Part shown: one piece after another, positions 8,871-17,121 of the stretch
How positions within the stretch are numbered: the stretch's first letter is position 1
Layout of the letters: every line of letters begins with the position of its first letter
Assembly: GCA_963805495.1 (NCBI GenBank)
Contig: CAWDUQ010000002.1
Coordinates: forward strand, 1,302,001 to 1,366,000
Direction of reading: 5' to 3'
Origin: DAHUXD01 sp963805495
GTDB taxonomy: Bacteria; Acidobacteriota; Thermoanaerobaculia; UBA5066; Gp7-AA6
Length of the DNA: 64,000 nt
Translations under genes and position numbers: made by a program
The notes under the pieces: generated by a model
The model's database searches: none
Seen by the model: the letters and a program-made list of their open reading frames with translations, nothing else
What the model was told of the DNA's origin: nothing

Positions 8871-9545
8871 TTGGACTGGCAGGCCATCGGACTGTCGGCG
8901 CGGCTGTCGATTTGCACGTCTCTGATTCTGCTCGTGATCGGGATACCCATGGCCTACTGGGTCGCATTCTCGCGTCGGCGTTGGAAGTTCCTCGTCGAAA
9001 GTGTCATCGCGCTGCCTTTGGTCCTCCCGCCGACGGTGCTCGGCTTCTACATCCTCATTTCGATGGGTCCGCGAAGTCCGGTCGGCCGCCTGTACAGGGA
9101 GCTGACGGGCGGATCGCTTCCCTTCTCGTTTCGGGGGCTCCTGTTCGCGTCGGTCCTCTACAGCCTGCCGTTTGCGGTTCAGCCCTTCGCCTCGGCCTTT
9201 GCGAGCGTCGACCACAGACTCGTCGAGGCCTCCTGGAGCATGGGAGTCTCCCGGTCGAGCACGTTCTTCCGTCTCATCGCCCCTCTCTCGTTCCGGGGCA
9301 TCGTTACCGGACTGGTCCTGAGCTTCGCGCACACGCTGGGCGAGTTCGGCGTGGTTCTCATGGTCGGCGGCAACCTGCCGGGCGTGACGCGGACGGTATC
9401 GATCTCGATCTACGACGACGTTCAGGCGCTCAACTACGCCGCGGCCGGGCGGACGTCGTTGACGCTGCTCGTGGTCTCCTTCGCGGTCCTCGCCGCGACG
9501 TATCGACTCCAACGGTCGGTGTGGGCTGCATGGCCGCTCAAGTAG
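8871..9545 (+). CDS. modB: molybdate ABC transporter permease
   Basis: Inner-membrane permease of the molybdate importer, 224 residues, about five or six membrane spans. The start is taken as TTG 8871 because the product then begins LDWQAIGLSARLSICTSL, the usual ModB N-terminus; the longer open frame upstream lies inside modA. The family EAA loop is visible as EASWSMGVSRSSTFFRLIAPLSFRGIVTGLVLSFAHTLGEFGVVLMVGGNLPG, including the GEFG segment that docks on the ATPase. The last 16 bases overlap the start of modC, a sign of translational coupling. Confidence 0.93.
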   Translation: MDWQAIGLSARLSICTSLILLVIGIPMAYWVAFSRRRWKFLVESVIALPLVLPPTVLGFYILISMGPRSPVGRLYRELTGGSLPFSFRGLLFASVLYSLPFAVQPFASAFASVDHRLVEASWSMGVSRSSTFFRLIAPLSFRGIVTGLVLSFAHTLGEFGVVLMVGGNLPGVTRTVSISIYDDVQALNYAAAGRTSLTLLVVSFAVLAATYRLQRSVWAAWPLK

Positions 9546-10615
9546 CGATCGATATCCGGAAACGATTCGCGGATGGACCGACGATCGAGGCCCGGCTGGA
9601 GCTCGATCTCGCCGATCCGGCCGTCACAGTCCTCTTCGGCCCGTCCGGATCCGGCAAAACGACAGTACTCCGCTGCATCGCCGGCCTCGAGCGGCCCGAC
9701 CGCGGTCGGATCCGGTTCGCGGGCGAGACCTGGTTCGACGCGAATCAGGGGATCTCCCGAGAACCTCAGGAGCGGCGCGTCGGCCTCTTGTTCCAGGAGT
9801 ACGCGCTCTTTCCGCATCTGGATGTCACCGGCAACATCGCCTATGGCTTGAGAGGTCTGGCAAAGGCGGAGCGGAACGAGCGCGTCGCGTCTCTCGTCCG
9901 GTTCCTCGAGCTTTCCGGCCTGGAAGAGCGGCTTCCACAACAGCTGTCGGGAGGACAGGCGCAGCGCGTTGCCCTCGCCCGGGCCCTCGCCCCGCGGCCC
10001 CGCCTCCTGTTGCTCGACGAACCGCTCTCGGCGCTCGACGCCCCGACTCGCGTCACGCTGCGAAAGGACCTGCGCCAGTGGCTCAGGCGCATCGCGATTC
10101 CGACCCTGCTCGTGACGCACGATCGCACCGAGGCGCTCGCGCTCGGGGACCGAATGGCCGTGCTGGCCGAGGGCCGGGTGCGCCAGACCGGCAGCATCGA
10201 AGACGTATTCAGCCGGCCCGCGGACCTCACCGTCGCACGAACGACGGGCGTCGAAACCGTTCTGCCGGCCAGCACCGTCGACCATCAGAACGGCCTGCTC
10301 ATTCTGGAGGCCAGCGGGATCCGGCTGGCGGCGGCCGACCCGGGCGACATCGGCGGCGATGCTTTCGCCTGCATTCGAGCGGAAGACGTCGTCATCGAGA
10401 AAGAGGCGCGCGGCCAAACGAGCGCCCGCAATCTGATACCCGGCCGTGTCGTCGGGATTAGTCCCGAAGGCCCGCTGATCCGAGTGGGTCTTGACTGCGG
10501 GTTCTCGCTCGCGGCGCTGATCACGCGACAGGGTCGCGAAGAGCTCGACCTTCGCGTGGGGGACAGCGTCACGGCGGTGCTGAAGGCGACGTCGATACAT
10601 GTTCTTCCACGCTGA
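9530..10615 (+). CDS. modC: molybdate ABC transporter ATP-binding protein
   Basis: Cytoplasmic ATPase of the ModABC importer, 361 residues. ATG 9530 gives MAAQVAIDIRKRF. Walker A is FGPSGSGKTT (about residue 38), the Q-loop lies in GLLFQEYALFPHLDV, the ABC signature is QLSGGQAQRVALARAL and Walker B is LLLLDEPLSALD, followed by LLVTHDRTEALAL (H-loop). The last 70 residues form a TOBE/Mop domain (SARNLIPGRVVGISPEGPLIRVGLDCGFSLAALITRQ), which in ModC binds molybdate and lowers transport when it is plentiful. The gene ends the regulator-modABC operon. A spacer of about 200 bp without recognisable features follows. Confidence 0.94.
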   Translation: MAAQVAIDIRKRFADGPTIEARLELDLADPAVTVLFGPSGSGKTTVLRCIAGLERPDRGRIRFAGETWFDANQGISREPQERRVGLLFQEYALFPHLDVTGNIAYGLRGLAKAERNERVASLVRFLELSGLEERLPQQLSGGQAQRVALARALAPRPRLLLLDEPLSALDAPTRVTLRKDLRQWLRRIAIPTLLVTHDRTEALALGDRMAVLAEGRVRQTGSIEDVFSRPADLTVARTTGVETVLPASTVDHQNGLLILEASGIRLAAADPGDIGGDAFACIRAEDVVIEKEARGQTSARNLIPGRVVGISPEGPLIRVGLDCGFSLAALITRQGREELDLRVGDSVTAVLKATSIHVLPR

Positions 10616-10815
10616 GGACCCTGGAGCGGGCCGGACCGCCCAAGCCTTCTGGAGACTGCGCTCGAGTTTCATTCGAGCGCCCTTTCTCCTCGCCAAAGCA
10701 AAGATCTGACAACCGCCCGCCCTTTCGTCCGCCGGAACACCGCACCCGTCCCAAGATTGTTGCGAGGAGATCCCCAGATTCGTAAGGTGCACGGGACGAC
10801 AGGGAGGGAACCGAC

Positions 10816-11355
10816 ATGGCGCTCCTGACGCTCTCCGCACTCGCAGGCATCCTGGCCCTGACCGTGGGCGAGACCGAGATCGCCCGCCCACCCGCGGACG
10901 GGTCCTCGGCGACCCCGGCGCCCAGGCCCTGTTCGTCGCCGGAGTACCGCCAGTTCGATTTCTGGCTCGGGGACTGGGACGTCACCGAGGCAGGAAAGCT
11001 CGCCGGCACGAACCGGATCACGTCGATCCTCGGAGGATGCGCCGTGCGCGAGGAATGGAAGGGCGTCAGCGGCCTCACCGGGACGAGCCTCAACATGTGG
11101 GACTCGGCAAAGAAGCGCTGGAGCCAGACCTGGGTCGACGACAAGGGCAACGTCCTGCTTCTGACCGGCGGCCGCCAGGGGCCGAAGATGGTGCTCGAGG
11201 GCGAAAAGCCGCAGGGCCAGGGAACGGTCCGAAACCGCATCACGTGGTCGCCGACCGCGGGCGGTCACGTGCGGCAGCTGTGGGAAACCTCCACCGACGG
11301 CGGGAAGACCTGGGAGACCGCGTTCGACGGGGATTACGGGCCGAAGAAGCGATAG
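10816..11355 (+). CDS. secreted DUF1579-like (lipocalin-like) protein
   Basis: A 179-residue protein with a signal-peptide-like N-terminus (MALLTLSALAGILALTVG) followed by a Pro/Ser/Ala-rich linker. The body opens with EYRQFDFWLGDWDVTEAGKLAGTNRI, the hallmark 'FDFWLGDWDV' of DUF1579 and related calycin-like proteins, and continues with GGCAVREEWKG, GTSLNMWDSAKKRWSQTWVDDKGN and a C-terminal GGHVRQLWETSTDGGKTWETAFDG. Family members are extracytoplasmic and of unknown function, possibly binding small hydrophobic ligands. A purine-rich stretch (agggagggaac) lies just before ATG 10816. It stands alone, convergent with the TolB-like gene, with a repeat cluster between. Confidence 0.75.
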   Translation: MALLTLSALAGILALTVGETEIARPPADGSSATPAPRPCSSPEYRQFDFWLGDWDVTEAGKLAGTNRITSILGGCAVREEWKGVSGLTGTSLNMWDSAKKRWSQTWVDDKGNVLLLTGGRQGPKMVLEGEKPQGQGTVRNRITWSPTAGGHVRQLWETSTDGGKTWETAFDGDYGPKKR

Positions 11356-11371
11356 CGGAGTCCGATGCACG

Positions 11372-11590
11372 GAGGGCGGGGACGAGCCCCGCCCCTACGA
11401 CGAGAGCCTGGCCATCGCCAGCCGGACAGCAACGCCCATCGGCAGCCGGACGGCAGGGAGGCCCATCGGCAGCCAAACGGCACGGATGACCATCGGCAAC
11501 CGGACAGCAGGGACGCCCATCGGCCGCCAACGGCACGGATGTCCATCGGCAGCCGGACAGTGTAGGGGCGGCCCTTGCGGCCGCCCTCGC
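11372..11590. repeat. minisatellite of about six 25-27 bp units framed by GC-hairpin repeat cores
   Basis: Between 11411 and 11563 there are about six imperfect direct copies of a unit beginning CCCATCGGCAGCCGGACGGC, varying mainly between CGGACAGCAGGGA and CAAACGGCACGGAT endings. To the left, 11375-11400 has a hairpin core (GGGCGGGGACGAGCCCCGCC) and to the right 11568-11588 has GGGGCGGCCCTTGCGGCC; these two cores occur next to each other in the MITE at 22.6 kb. No frame here looks like protein and the block separates two convergent genes, so it is best read as a non-coding tandem repeat that expanded within a dispersed element. Confidence 0.7.
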
Positions 11591-13302
11591 TACCTCAACC
11601 CCTCGGCTCCCTTCGTCAGCCGCGTCAACTCCGTCCCGTCCGCGTTCATGACCCACACGTCGTGGACGCCGGCCGTCCGGGCCGAGAGGAGGATCCGCTT
11701 GCCGTCCGGCGACCACCCGGCCTGCGCCCAGACGTCCATGCCGCGTGTCAGGCGCGTGACGGCGGCCGAAGCGACGTCCATTCGGTAGAGGTCGCGGCTT
11801 CCGTCGCGCGTCGACACGAACGCGATCGAGAGGCCGTCGGGTGAGAACGCCGGCGCTTCGTCGGTCGCCCCGCTTGCCGCGAGGGGCGAGACCGCGCCGG
11901 AGGCGAGGTCGTAGAGAAAGAGCTGGTCCCGCGCGTCGGGGTCGGCGTGGAAGGCAAGCCGGCGGTCATCGGGGCTCCAGCTCGGAACCTGGCTCGACCA
12001 GGCGTTCGACGTCAGCCGCCGCACGTTGCGGCCGTCGATGTCGGCGACGTAGAGCTCCCAGTGGAACTTTTCGTTCGCGAGGGTCCCGCGCTGGAACGCG
12101 AGCCGGCGCCCATCGCGCGAAGGGACCGGCACGCCGTCGAAGCCGGGACCGCCGATCAGCCGCTTCGGGTTCGAGCCGTCGACGTCCATGACGTAGAGGT
12201 CGACTTCCCCTTCGGCGCTCGAGTCGCGCGGCGACTGGAAAAGGATCCGCTGACCGTCCCGCGCGTACTGCGGATGCGCGTCGCGGCCCGGAGAGGACGT
12301 CAGGCGCCGGGCGTCCGAGCCATCGGCGGCCATCGTGTAGACCTCCCAGTCCCGGTCGCGCGTCGAGGAGAAAACGACGCGTCCCCCGTCCGGCGACCAC
12401 TGGGGAAAGGCGTTGTCGTAGGCCGCGTTCGTGACCTGCCGCCGATTGCCCCCGTCGGCGTCCATCACGAAGATCTCGAAACGGCCTCCGGGCGCTTCGG
12501 AGGAGTAGGCGATCCGGGTCCCGTCCGGAGACCAGGCGAGCTCGTACTCGGTCCCGGGGTCGCGGGTGATGTTCCGGGGGTTCGAGCCGTCGCGGTCCAT
12601 GATGTAAATCTCGGCGTTGCCGTCGCGCTCGCTGAAGAAGGCGATCCGCCGGCCGTCCGGCGAGACTTCGGCGGCCCCGTCCGCGGAATCGTCTTTCGTG
12701 AGACGCCGGGGCGTTCCCCCGTCCGCCGACACGATCCACACGTCCTGGTTTTCCCCGTGCTCTCCGGTGAAGAGGATCTCCTTCCCGTCCGGCGTCCAGG
12801 AAGCGTGCCCGTCCCCGCCCGGGCTCGTCGTGAGGCGCCGCGGATCGGATCCGTCGGAGTTGCAGACGTAGACCTCGCCATCGCCGTCCCGGTCGGAATC
12901 GAATGCGATCTTGCAGCCGTCGGGCGACCAGGACGGGTGGCGCGCGAATTCCTCGGCCGTCGAGGCGCCCCGGTCCGTCAGTCGCTTTTCGCCCGTCCCG
13001 TCCGGACGGATGAGGTAGAGATTCCAGAAGCCGTCGCGGTTGGAGTCGAAGAGAACCCACTCCCCGTCCGGCGACCAGGCCGGATGCGTGTCGTCGCCGC
13101 CGCTCCGGGTCAGGCGGCGCTCCCCCGCCCCGTCCGCGCCAATGACGTAAAGCTGCGTCGTGCCGACCCGCTCGCTCTGGAAAACGAGCCACCGGCCGTC
13201 CGGGGACCAGGAGGGATTGATGTCGAGGAAATTCGGGGAAGCCCCGGGGGACCCGGCGGCGGATGCCGCGAGAGCGAGGAGCCCGGCGGCAAAGGACAGC
13301 AT
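11590..13302 (-). CDS. secreted TolB-like PD40 beta-propeller protein
   Basis: A 570-residue predicted extracytoplasmic protein made almost wholly of TolB/WD40-like PD40 repeats: about a dozen copies of the pattern 'PSWSPDGRWLVFQSER ... LYVIGADGAGERRLT'. Such proteins form six- or seven-bladed propellers, and some bind partners such as Pal or act in peptide/polysaccharide recognition. The start is placed at ATG 13302, which gives a clean signal peptide (MLSFAAGLLALAASAAGSPGA); the frame extends to 13365 but that part overlaps the upstream gene. It follows the c-type haem gene by 7 bp and is likely co-transcribed with it. The number of repeats exceeds TolB itself and there is no TolB N-terminal domain, so it should not be called TolB. 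Confidence 0.85.
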   Translation of the reverse strand: MLSFAAGLLALAASAAGSPGASPNFLDINPSWSPDGRWLVFQSERVGTTQLYVIGADGAGERRLTRSGGDDTHPAWSPDGEWVLFDSNRDGFWNLYLIRPDGTGEKRLTDRGASTAEEFARHPSWSPDGCKIAFDSDRDGDGEVYVCNSDGSDPRRLTTSPGGDGHASWTPDGKEILFTGEHGENQDVWIVSADGGTPRRLTKDDSADGAAEVSPDGRRIAFFSERDGNAEIYIMDRDGSNPRNITRDPGTEYELAWSPDGTRIAYSSEAPGGRFEIFVMDADGGNRRQVTNAAYDNAFPQWSPDGGRVVFSSTRDRDWEVYTMAADGSDARRLTSSPGRDAHPQYARDGQRILFQSPRDSSAEGEVDLYVMDVDGSNPKRLIGGPGFDGVPVPSRDGRRLAFQRGTLANEKFHWELYVADIDGRNVRRLTSNAWSSQVPSWSPDDRRLAFHADPDARDQLFLYDLASGAVSPLAASGATDEAPAFSPDGLSIAFVSTRDGSRDLYRMDVASAAVTRLTRGMDVWAQAGWSPDGKRILLSARTAGVHDVWVMNADGTELTRLTKGAEGLR

Positions 13303-13309
13303 TCGAGGC

Positions 13310-13627
13310 CTACTTCGAGGTCGGGAGACTCGCGAGCCACCGCTCCACCGCTTCACGGTCGGCACCTTTGAGGCGCTTCAGGACGCCCGCCGCGTGGCCC
13401 GAGATCGTCTCGGGCCGGTCGAAAGGCAGCTTCGAGTACATCTTTCCTCCCGGCTCGTGGCAGGGCGCGCACTTGCCGGCGAGCAAGGGGCGGACAGTCG
13501 AGACAAAGGCGTCCTTTTTCGAGGCGTCGCCCGAAGCGGAGGCGGTCGCCTTCGACGCCTGTGAAATCGTCCAGATCCCGACCGGGAGGCCGAGAAGCAC
13601 CACGCCCGCGAGAATCCCGGTCCTCAT
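13310..13627 (-). CDS. small membrane-anchored or secreted c-type cytochrome-like protein
   Basis: A 105-residue product from ATG 13627 (an upstream ATG at 13678 adds 17 residues). The first 25 residues are hydrophobic (MRTGILAGVVLLGLPVGIWTISQA) and would be a signal peptide or anchor. A single haem c attachment motif CAPCH appears in STVRPLLAGKCAPCHEPGGKMYSKLPFDRPETI, the arrangement seen in 'planctomycete-type' cytochrome c-like domains, with the later DREAVERWLASLP typical of their C-terminal helix. Expected to be an electron-transfer or haem-binding periplasmic protein. It is the first gene of a two-gene operon with the PD40 protein. No redox partner is encoded nearby. Confidence 0.72.
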   Translation of the reverse strand: MRTGILAGVVLLGLPVGIWTISQASKATASASGDASKKDAFVSTVRPLLAGKCAPCHEPGGKMYSKLPFDRPETISGHAAGVLKRLKGADREAVERWLASLPTSK

Positions 13628-13887
13628 CGCGGCATCCGGTTCATCGAACTTCGCCTCCGGAAATCGAGATTCGGGCATGCCGCGCCCTCGGCGTCTCGAC
13701 CCCGTCCCGCCCGCGGGACCTTTCGTCCCAGCAGTTTGGCTTCCCGTCCTCCGACCGGCCCTTCGTTCCGCTTTTTGGACACGGCGTCCGGAAAACTGGG
13801 CCGAAATGACCCGGCATATCGCTGTAACTCCTTTCGTTCCTTTACGTATCAGCCCATGCGGCGTTGCAGAAAAAGAGGAGGGTGGGC

Positions 13888-14655
13888 ATGAAAATCCGGA
13901 CCCTGATCATCGACGACGAGCCTCTCGCACGCGAGTGGGTTCGCAACGGCCTCCAGGACGAAGCGGACATCGACATCATCGGGGAGTGCGGCGACGGCTT
14001 CGAGGCCGTCAAGGCGATCACGGACCTGAAGCCGCAGCTCGTCCTGCTCGACGTGCAGATGCCGGGCCTCGACGGGTTCGGCGTGCTCTCGAGCTGCGAT
14101 CCCCAGGACCTGCCCGCCGTCATCTTCGTGACCGCCTTCGACCGCTACGCCCTGAAGGCCTTCGAGGCCCACGCCGTCGACTACCTCATGAAGCCTTTCT
14201 CGAGCGAGCGACTGCATGCCGCCGTCGAGCGCGCCCGCGGCGAGATCGACAAGAGTTCCTCGCGCCAGCTCAAGGCGACCCTCCACGCCCTGCTCGAGGA
14301 CATCCAGCGCGAGCGCGCGTACCCCGAATGGCTCCTCATCAAGAAGGACGAGCGCAGCGTCTTCCTGCGGGTGGCCGACGTCGACTGGATCGAGTCGTCG
14401 CGCAACAACGTGCGCCTCCACGTCGGCAAGGAGATCTACGTCTTCCACGAGACGACCTCGGGCATCGAGTCGCGCCTGGATCCGAAGCGGTTCTTCCGCA
14501 TCCACCGGTCGACGATCGTCAACATCGAGCGAATCAAGGAAATGCACCCGTGGTTCAACGGGGACTACGCGGTGACGCTGAAGGACGGCACGAAGCTGAC
14601 GCTCTCGAGCACCTACCGGGAGCGGCTCAAGGAGTTCCGCCGGCTGGCGGTGTAG
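13888..14655 (+). CDS. LytTR-family response regulator
   Basis: Two-component response regulator of 255 residues. ATG 13888 follows a good ribosome site (GAGGAGG, 13875-13881). Residues 1-120 are a receiver domain with the acidic pair D9-D10, phospho-acceptor D55 in LLDVQMPG, Thr in FVTAFDRYALKAFEAHAVDYLMKPF and the conserved Lys. Residues 150-250 are a LytTR DNA-binding domain (SVFLRVADVDWIESSRNNVRLHVGKEIYVFHETTSGIESRLDPKRFFRIHRSTIVNIERI). All phosphorylation residues are intact. It leads a coupled operon: two LytS-type kinases and a serine-hydrolase-like protein follow. Binding sites were not recognisable upstream. Confidence 0.93.
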   Translation: MKIRTLIIDDEPLAREWVRNGLQDEADIDIIGECGDGFEAVKAITDLKPQLVLLDVQMPGLDGFGVLSSCDPQDLPAVIFVTAFDRYALKAFEAHAVDYLMKPFSSERLHAAVERARGEIDKSSSRQLKATLHALLEDIQRERAYPEWLLIKKDERSVFLRVADVDWIESSRNNVRLHVGKEIYVFHETTSGIESRLDPKRFFRIHRSTIVNIERIKEMHPWFNGDYAVTLKDGTKLTLSSTYRERLKEFRRLAV

Positions 14656-14671
14656 ACCGCCGCCGAGTTTC

Positions 14672-15922
14672 ATGACGACGGCGGCGGCGCGGGCACGGCT
14701 TTCGATCGTCCGGGGCGGCTCCGAGGCCCCCCGGGGCGGCGCACCGGCCGTTTCGTTCCCACCGCCCCCGCTCGCGATCCTCACGGGGCCGCGGAAGGCG
14801 CCGGGCCGGCTCCCGATTTCGCGGCGCGCCCTGGAAATCTTCGCCGTCTGGACGGTCGTCGGCCTCTTCATCGCGGCGCAGCGCTACCTTCGCGGCCCCT
14901 CCCTGCAGCCCCGCCTCGCCCTCCCGCTCGCCGAGTCTCTCGCCGCGAGCCTCGTTACGGCGTACCTCTGGGCGGCCCTGACGCCGGCGATCATGCGGCT
15001 CGCCCGCCGCTTCCGTCCCCGGCAGGGGCGGCGGCTCGTCACGGTGCCCGTGCTTCTCGTCGCCGGCGCCGGGGCGGCGCTGCTGCATCTGCTCGCGACC
15101 AACGTCTTCTGGCATTTCGTCGACCCGCCCGAGTTCGGCGGGGGCTTCGCCGCCATGTTCGCCGCGACCCTCGCCTTCGGCGGCGCGGCGCGGCTGGCGA
15201 CCTACATCGGGATCGTCGCCGTGACGTGGGGCATCGACGACTACCGCACCTACCGGGAGAAGGAGCTCCAGGCCTCGGAACTCGAGCGGGAGCTCGTCCA
15301 GACGCAGCTCGAGGCCCTCAAACTGAGGCTGCATCCCCCGTTTCTCTTCAATACGCTCGCGACCATCATCCCCCTCATCCGAACCGAGCCCCGCGCGGCC
15401 GCGCGCACGGTCGTCCAGCTCGGCGACATCCTGCGCCTCGCCCTCCACAACGACGCCACGGGGCTCGTGCCGCTGAAGACGGAACTCGAGTACATCCGCC
15501 TCTATCTCCAGATCGAGCAGACGCGGCTCCAGGACCGGCTCGAGGTGCGTTTCGCGATCGCTCCCGAGGTTCTCGACGCCGCGGTACCGAACCTGATCCT
15601 CCTGCCCCTGACCGAGAGCGCGATCGCCAACGGCATCTCGGTGCGGCCGGGCCGCGCCGCAATCGAGATCCGGGCCTGGCCCGACGACGCCGGCCTGCAC
15701 CTCGAAGTGCACGAGTCCGCACTCGACGCCGCGGAAGCGACCGCCGCCGTTGCGCTCGACGAGTCTTTCGTCCGCAAGACGAAGCTGCGGCTCGAGCTGC
15801 TTTACCCGGGCACCCACCGCATCGCCGTGTCCGACCGGCTCGATCAGGGCCACGACGTCTCGATAACTCTTCCACGGGAGCCCGCCACAGCCGTCGCGCG
15901 GCCTGACGGGGTGCCGGCGTGA
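14672..15922 (+). CDS. LytS-type sensor kinase paralogue lacking the phospho-acceptor His (probable pseudokinase)
   Basis: 416 residues: four predicted membrane spans (about 50-190), a short coiled region and a HisKA-like/LytS kinase core. The H-box that should read P-H-F-L-F-N reads HPPFLFNTL, so residue 223 is Pro (codon CCG, 15338-15340) instead of the phospho-accepting His. The ATP-binding N-box, normally VENAIKHG, reads LTESAIANG, and the D-x-G-x-G segment is replaced by HESALDAAEA. The frame is otherwise clean and codon use is normal, so the gene looks maintained. Its neighbour 15919-17121 is a close tandem paralogue with all motifs intact; the two overlap by 4 bp. Inferred role: an inactive partner that heterodimerises with the active kinase or senses a ligand. 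Confidence 0.88.
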   Translation: MTTAAARARLSIVRGGSEAPRGGAPAVSFPPPPLAILTGPRKAPGRLPISRRALEIFAVWTVVGLFIAAQRYLRGPSLQPRLALPLAESLAASLVTAYLWAALTPAIMRLARRFRPRQGRRLVTVPVLLVAGAGAALLHLLATNVFWHFVDPPEFGGGFAAMFAATLAFGGAARLATYIGIVAVTWGIDDYRTYREKELQASELERELVQTQLEALKLRLHPPFLFNTLATIIPLIRTEPRAAARTVVQLGDILRLALHNDATGLVPLKTELEYIRLYLQIEQTRLQDRLEVRFAIAPEVLDAAVPNLILLPLTESAIANGISVRPGRAAIEIRAWPDDAGLHLEVHESALDAAEATAAVALDESFVRKTKLRLELLYPGTHRIAVSDRLDQGHDVSITLPREPATAVARPDGVPA

Positions 15923-17121
15923 GCGCCGCCTTTCCGTTCCGCGAGCTCCCGCGCGCGCCGCGGGGCGAGCGGTGGCGGGCGGCCGGCTGGGTGCTCGCGG
16001 CCTGGACGCTCGTGGGCCTCTTCCGCGCCGCCGACCGCTATTTCAGCGACCCGTTCCAGCTCCAGCGGCTGGAGTTCGGCCTCTGGGAGGCGCTGGCGCA
16101 GAGCCTGCTGGCCTCCACCATCTGGGCCGCGTTTACGCCTGCCGTCGTCTGGCTCGCCCGTCGGTGCCCGCCGACTCGCGCGCGCTGGGCGCTGCCGATC
16201 GCGGGCCTGCTCGCCGGCGGAATCGCCTTTCCGTTCGCCCACTGCGTCGCCTACCAGATCGCCTACCCCCTCCTGATGGGCTTTCCGCTCGTCCTCGCGA
16301 CGCAGTTCGCGGCTCTGCCGCAGATGCTCCGCGTCCTCTTCCCCACGCACTTCGTGACCTACGCCGCGATCGTCGGGGCGACGTGGGCCCTCTCCTACGG
16401 CCGGCTGACGCGCGAGCGGGAGCTGCGCGCCTCGCAGGTCAAGACACGGCTGCTTTCGGCCCGGCTCGAGGCCCTGAAAATGCAGCTCCACCCGCACTTT
16501 CTCTTCAACACGTTGAACAGCATCCTGCCGCTCGTCTTCCGGGACCGCGAGGCCGCGTGCCGCACGGTGGTGCGCCTCGCCGATCTCCTCCGCATGTCGC
16601 TGCAGAACGAGGGCAGCGACCTGCTCCCGCTCCGAAAGGAGCTCGAGCTCCTGCAGGTGTACCTCGAGATCCAGCAGACGCGGTTCCAGGACCGCCTGAC
16701 CGTCCGGCTCGACGTCGAGCCCGGCGTCACCGACGCGCTCGTCCCGAACCTGATTCTTCAGCCCCTCGTCGAGAACGCGATCAAGCACGGGATCGCCGCT
16801 CGACCCGGCTCCGGCCGGATCGAAATCCACGCGCGGCGGGAGGGCGGCGACCGCCTGCACCTGCTGGTGCGCGACGACGGGCCCGGGCCGAGCGGCGTCG
16901 CCCCCCGGCCGAACGAGGGGGGTGTCGGCCTTAGGAACACGCGCGACCGGCTGGAGCTCCTGTACCCCGACCGCCACGACTTCGAATTCCGTGGCGCGCC
17001 CGGTCGCGGCTGTGAGGTCTCGCTGACGTTTCCGCTCGTCCTTTCTCCGGCTCCCGCGCGGCCCGCCGCGCCCCGCCGGGCTGCGTCCGCCGCCGGACCG
17101 AGGCTCGCCCCGACCGCATGA
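15919..17121 (+). CDS. LytS-type sensor histidine kinase
   Basis: 400-residue membrane histidine kinase. GTG 15919 overlaps the previous stop (GTGA). Four membrane spans lie in the first 165 residues, then a coiled segment leads to the His-kinase domain: MQLHPHFLFNTLNSILPL with phospho-acceptor His193, the dimerisation helices, VENAIKHGIAARPGSG (N-box) and LVRDDGPGPSG (G1), then GGVGLRNTRDRLELLYP. All catalytic elements are present, in contrast to the upstream paralogue. It is expected to phosphorylate the LytTR regulator at the head of the operon. The stop overlaps the start of the hydrolase-like gene (17118) by 4 bp, so the four genes are translationally linked. Confidence 0.93.
   Translation: MSAAFPFRELPRAPRGERWRAAGWVLAAWTLVGLFRAADRYFSDPFQLQRLEFGLWEALAQSLLASTIWAAFTPAVVWLARRCPPTRARWALPIAGLLAGGIAFPFAHCVAYQIAYPLLMGFPLVLATQFAALPQMLRVLFPTHFVTYAAIVGATWALSYGRLTRERELRASQVKTRLLSARLEALKMQLHPHFLFNTLNSILPLVFRDREAACRTVVRLADLLRMSLQNEGSDLLPLRKELELLQVYLEIQQTRFQDRLTVRLDVEPGVTDALVPNLILQPLVENAIKHGIAARPGSGRIEIHARREGGDRLHLLVRDDGPGPSGVAPRPNEGGVGLRNTRDRLELLYPDRHDFEFRGAPGRGCEVSLTFPLVLSPAPARPAAPRRAASAAGPRLAPTA

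Noticed and set aside
11411..11563. CRISPR-like spaced repeats
   Set aside because: Units are contiguous and imperfect, with no unique spacers and no cas genes; it is a minisatellite.
13800..13887. LytTR binding boxes upstream of the response regulator
   Set aside because: No pair of direct repeats with correct spacing could be identified by eye.
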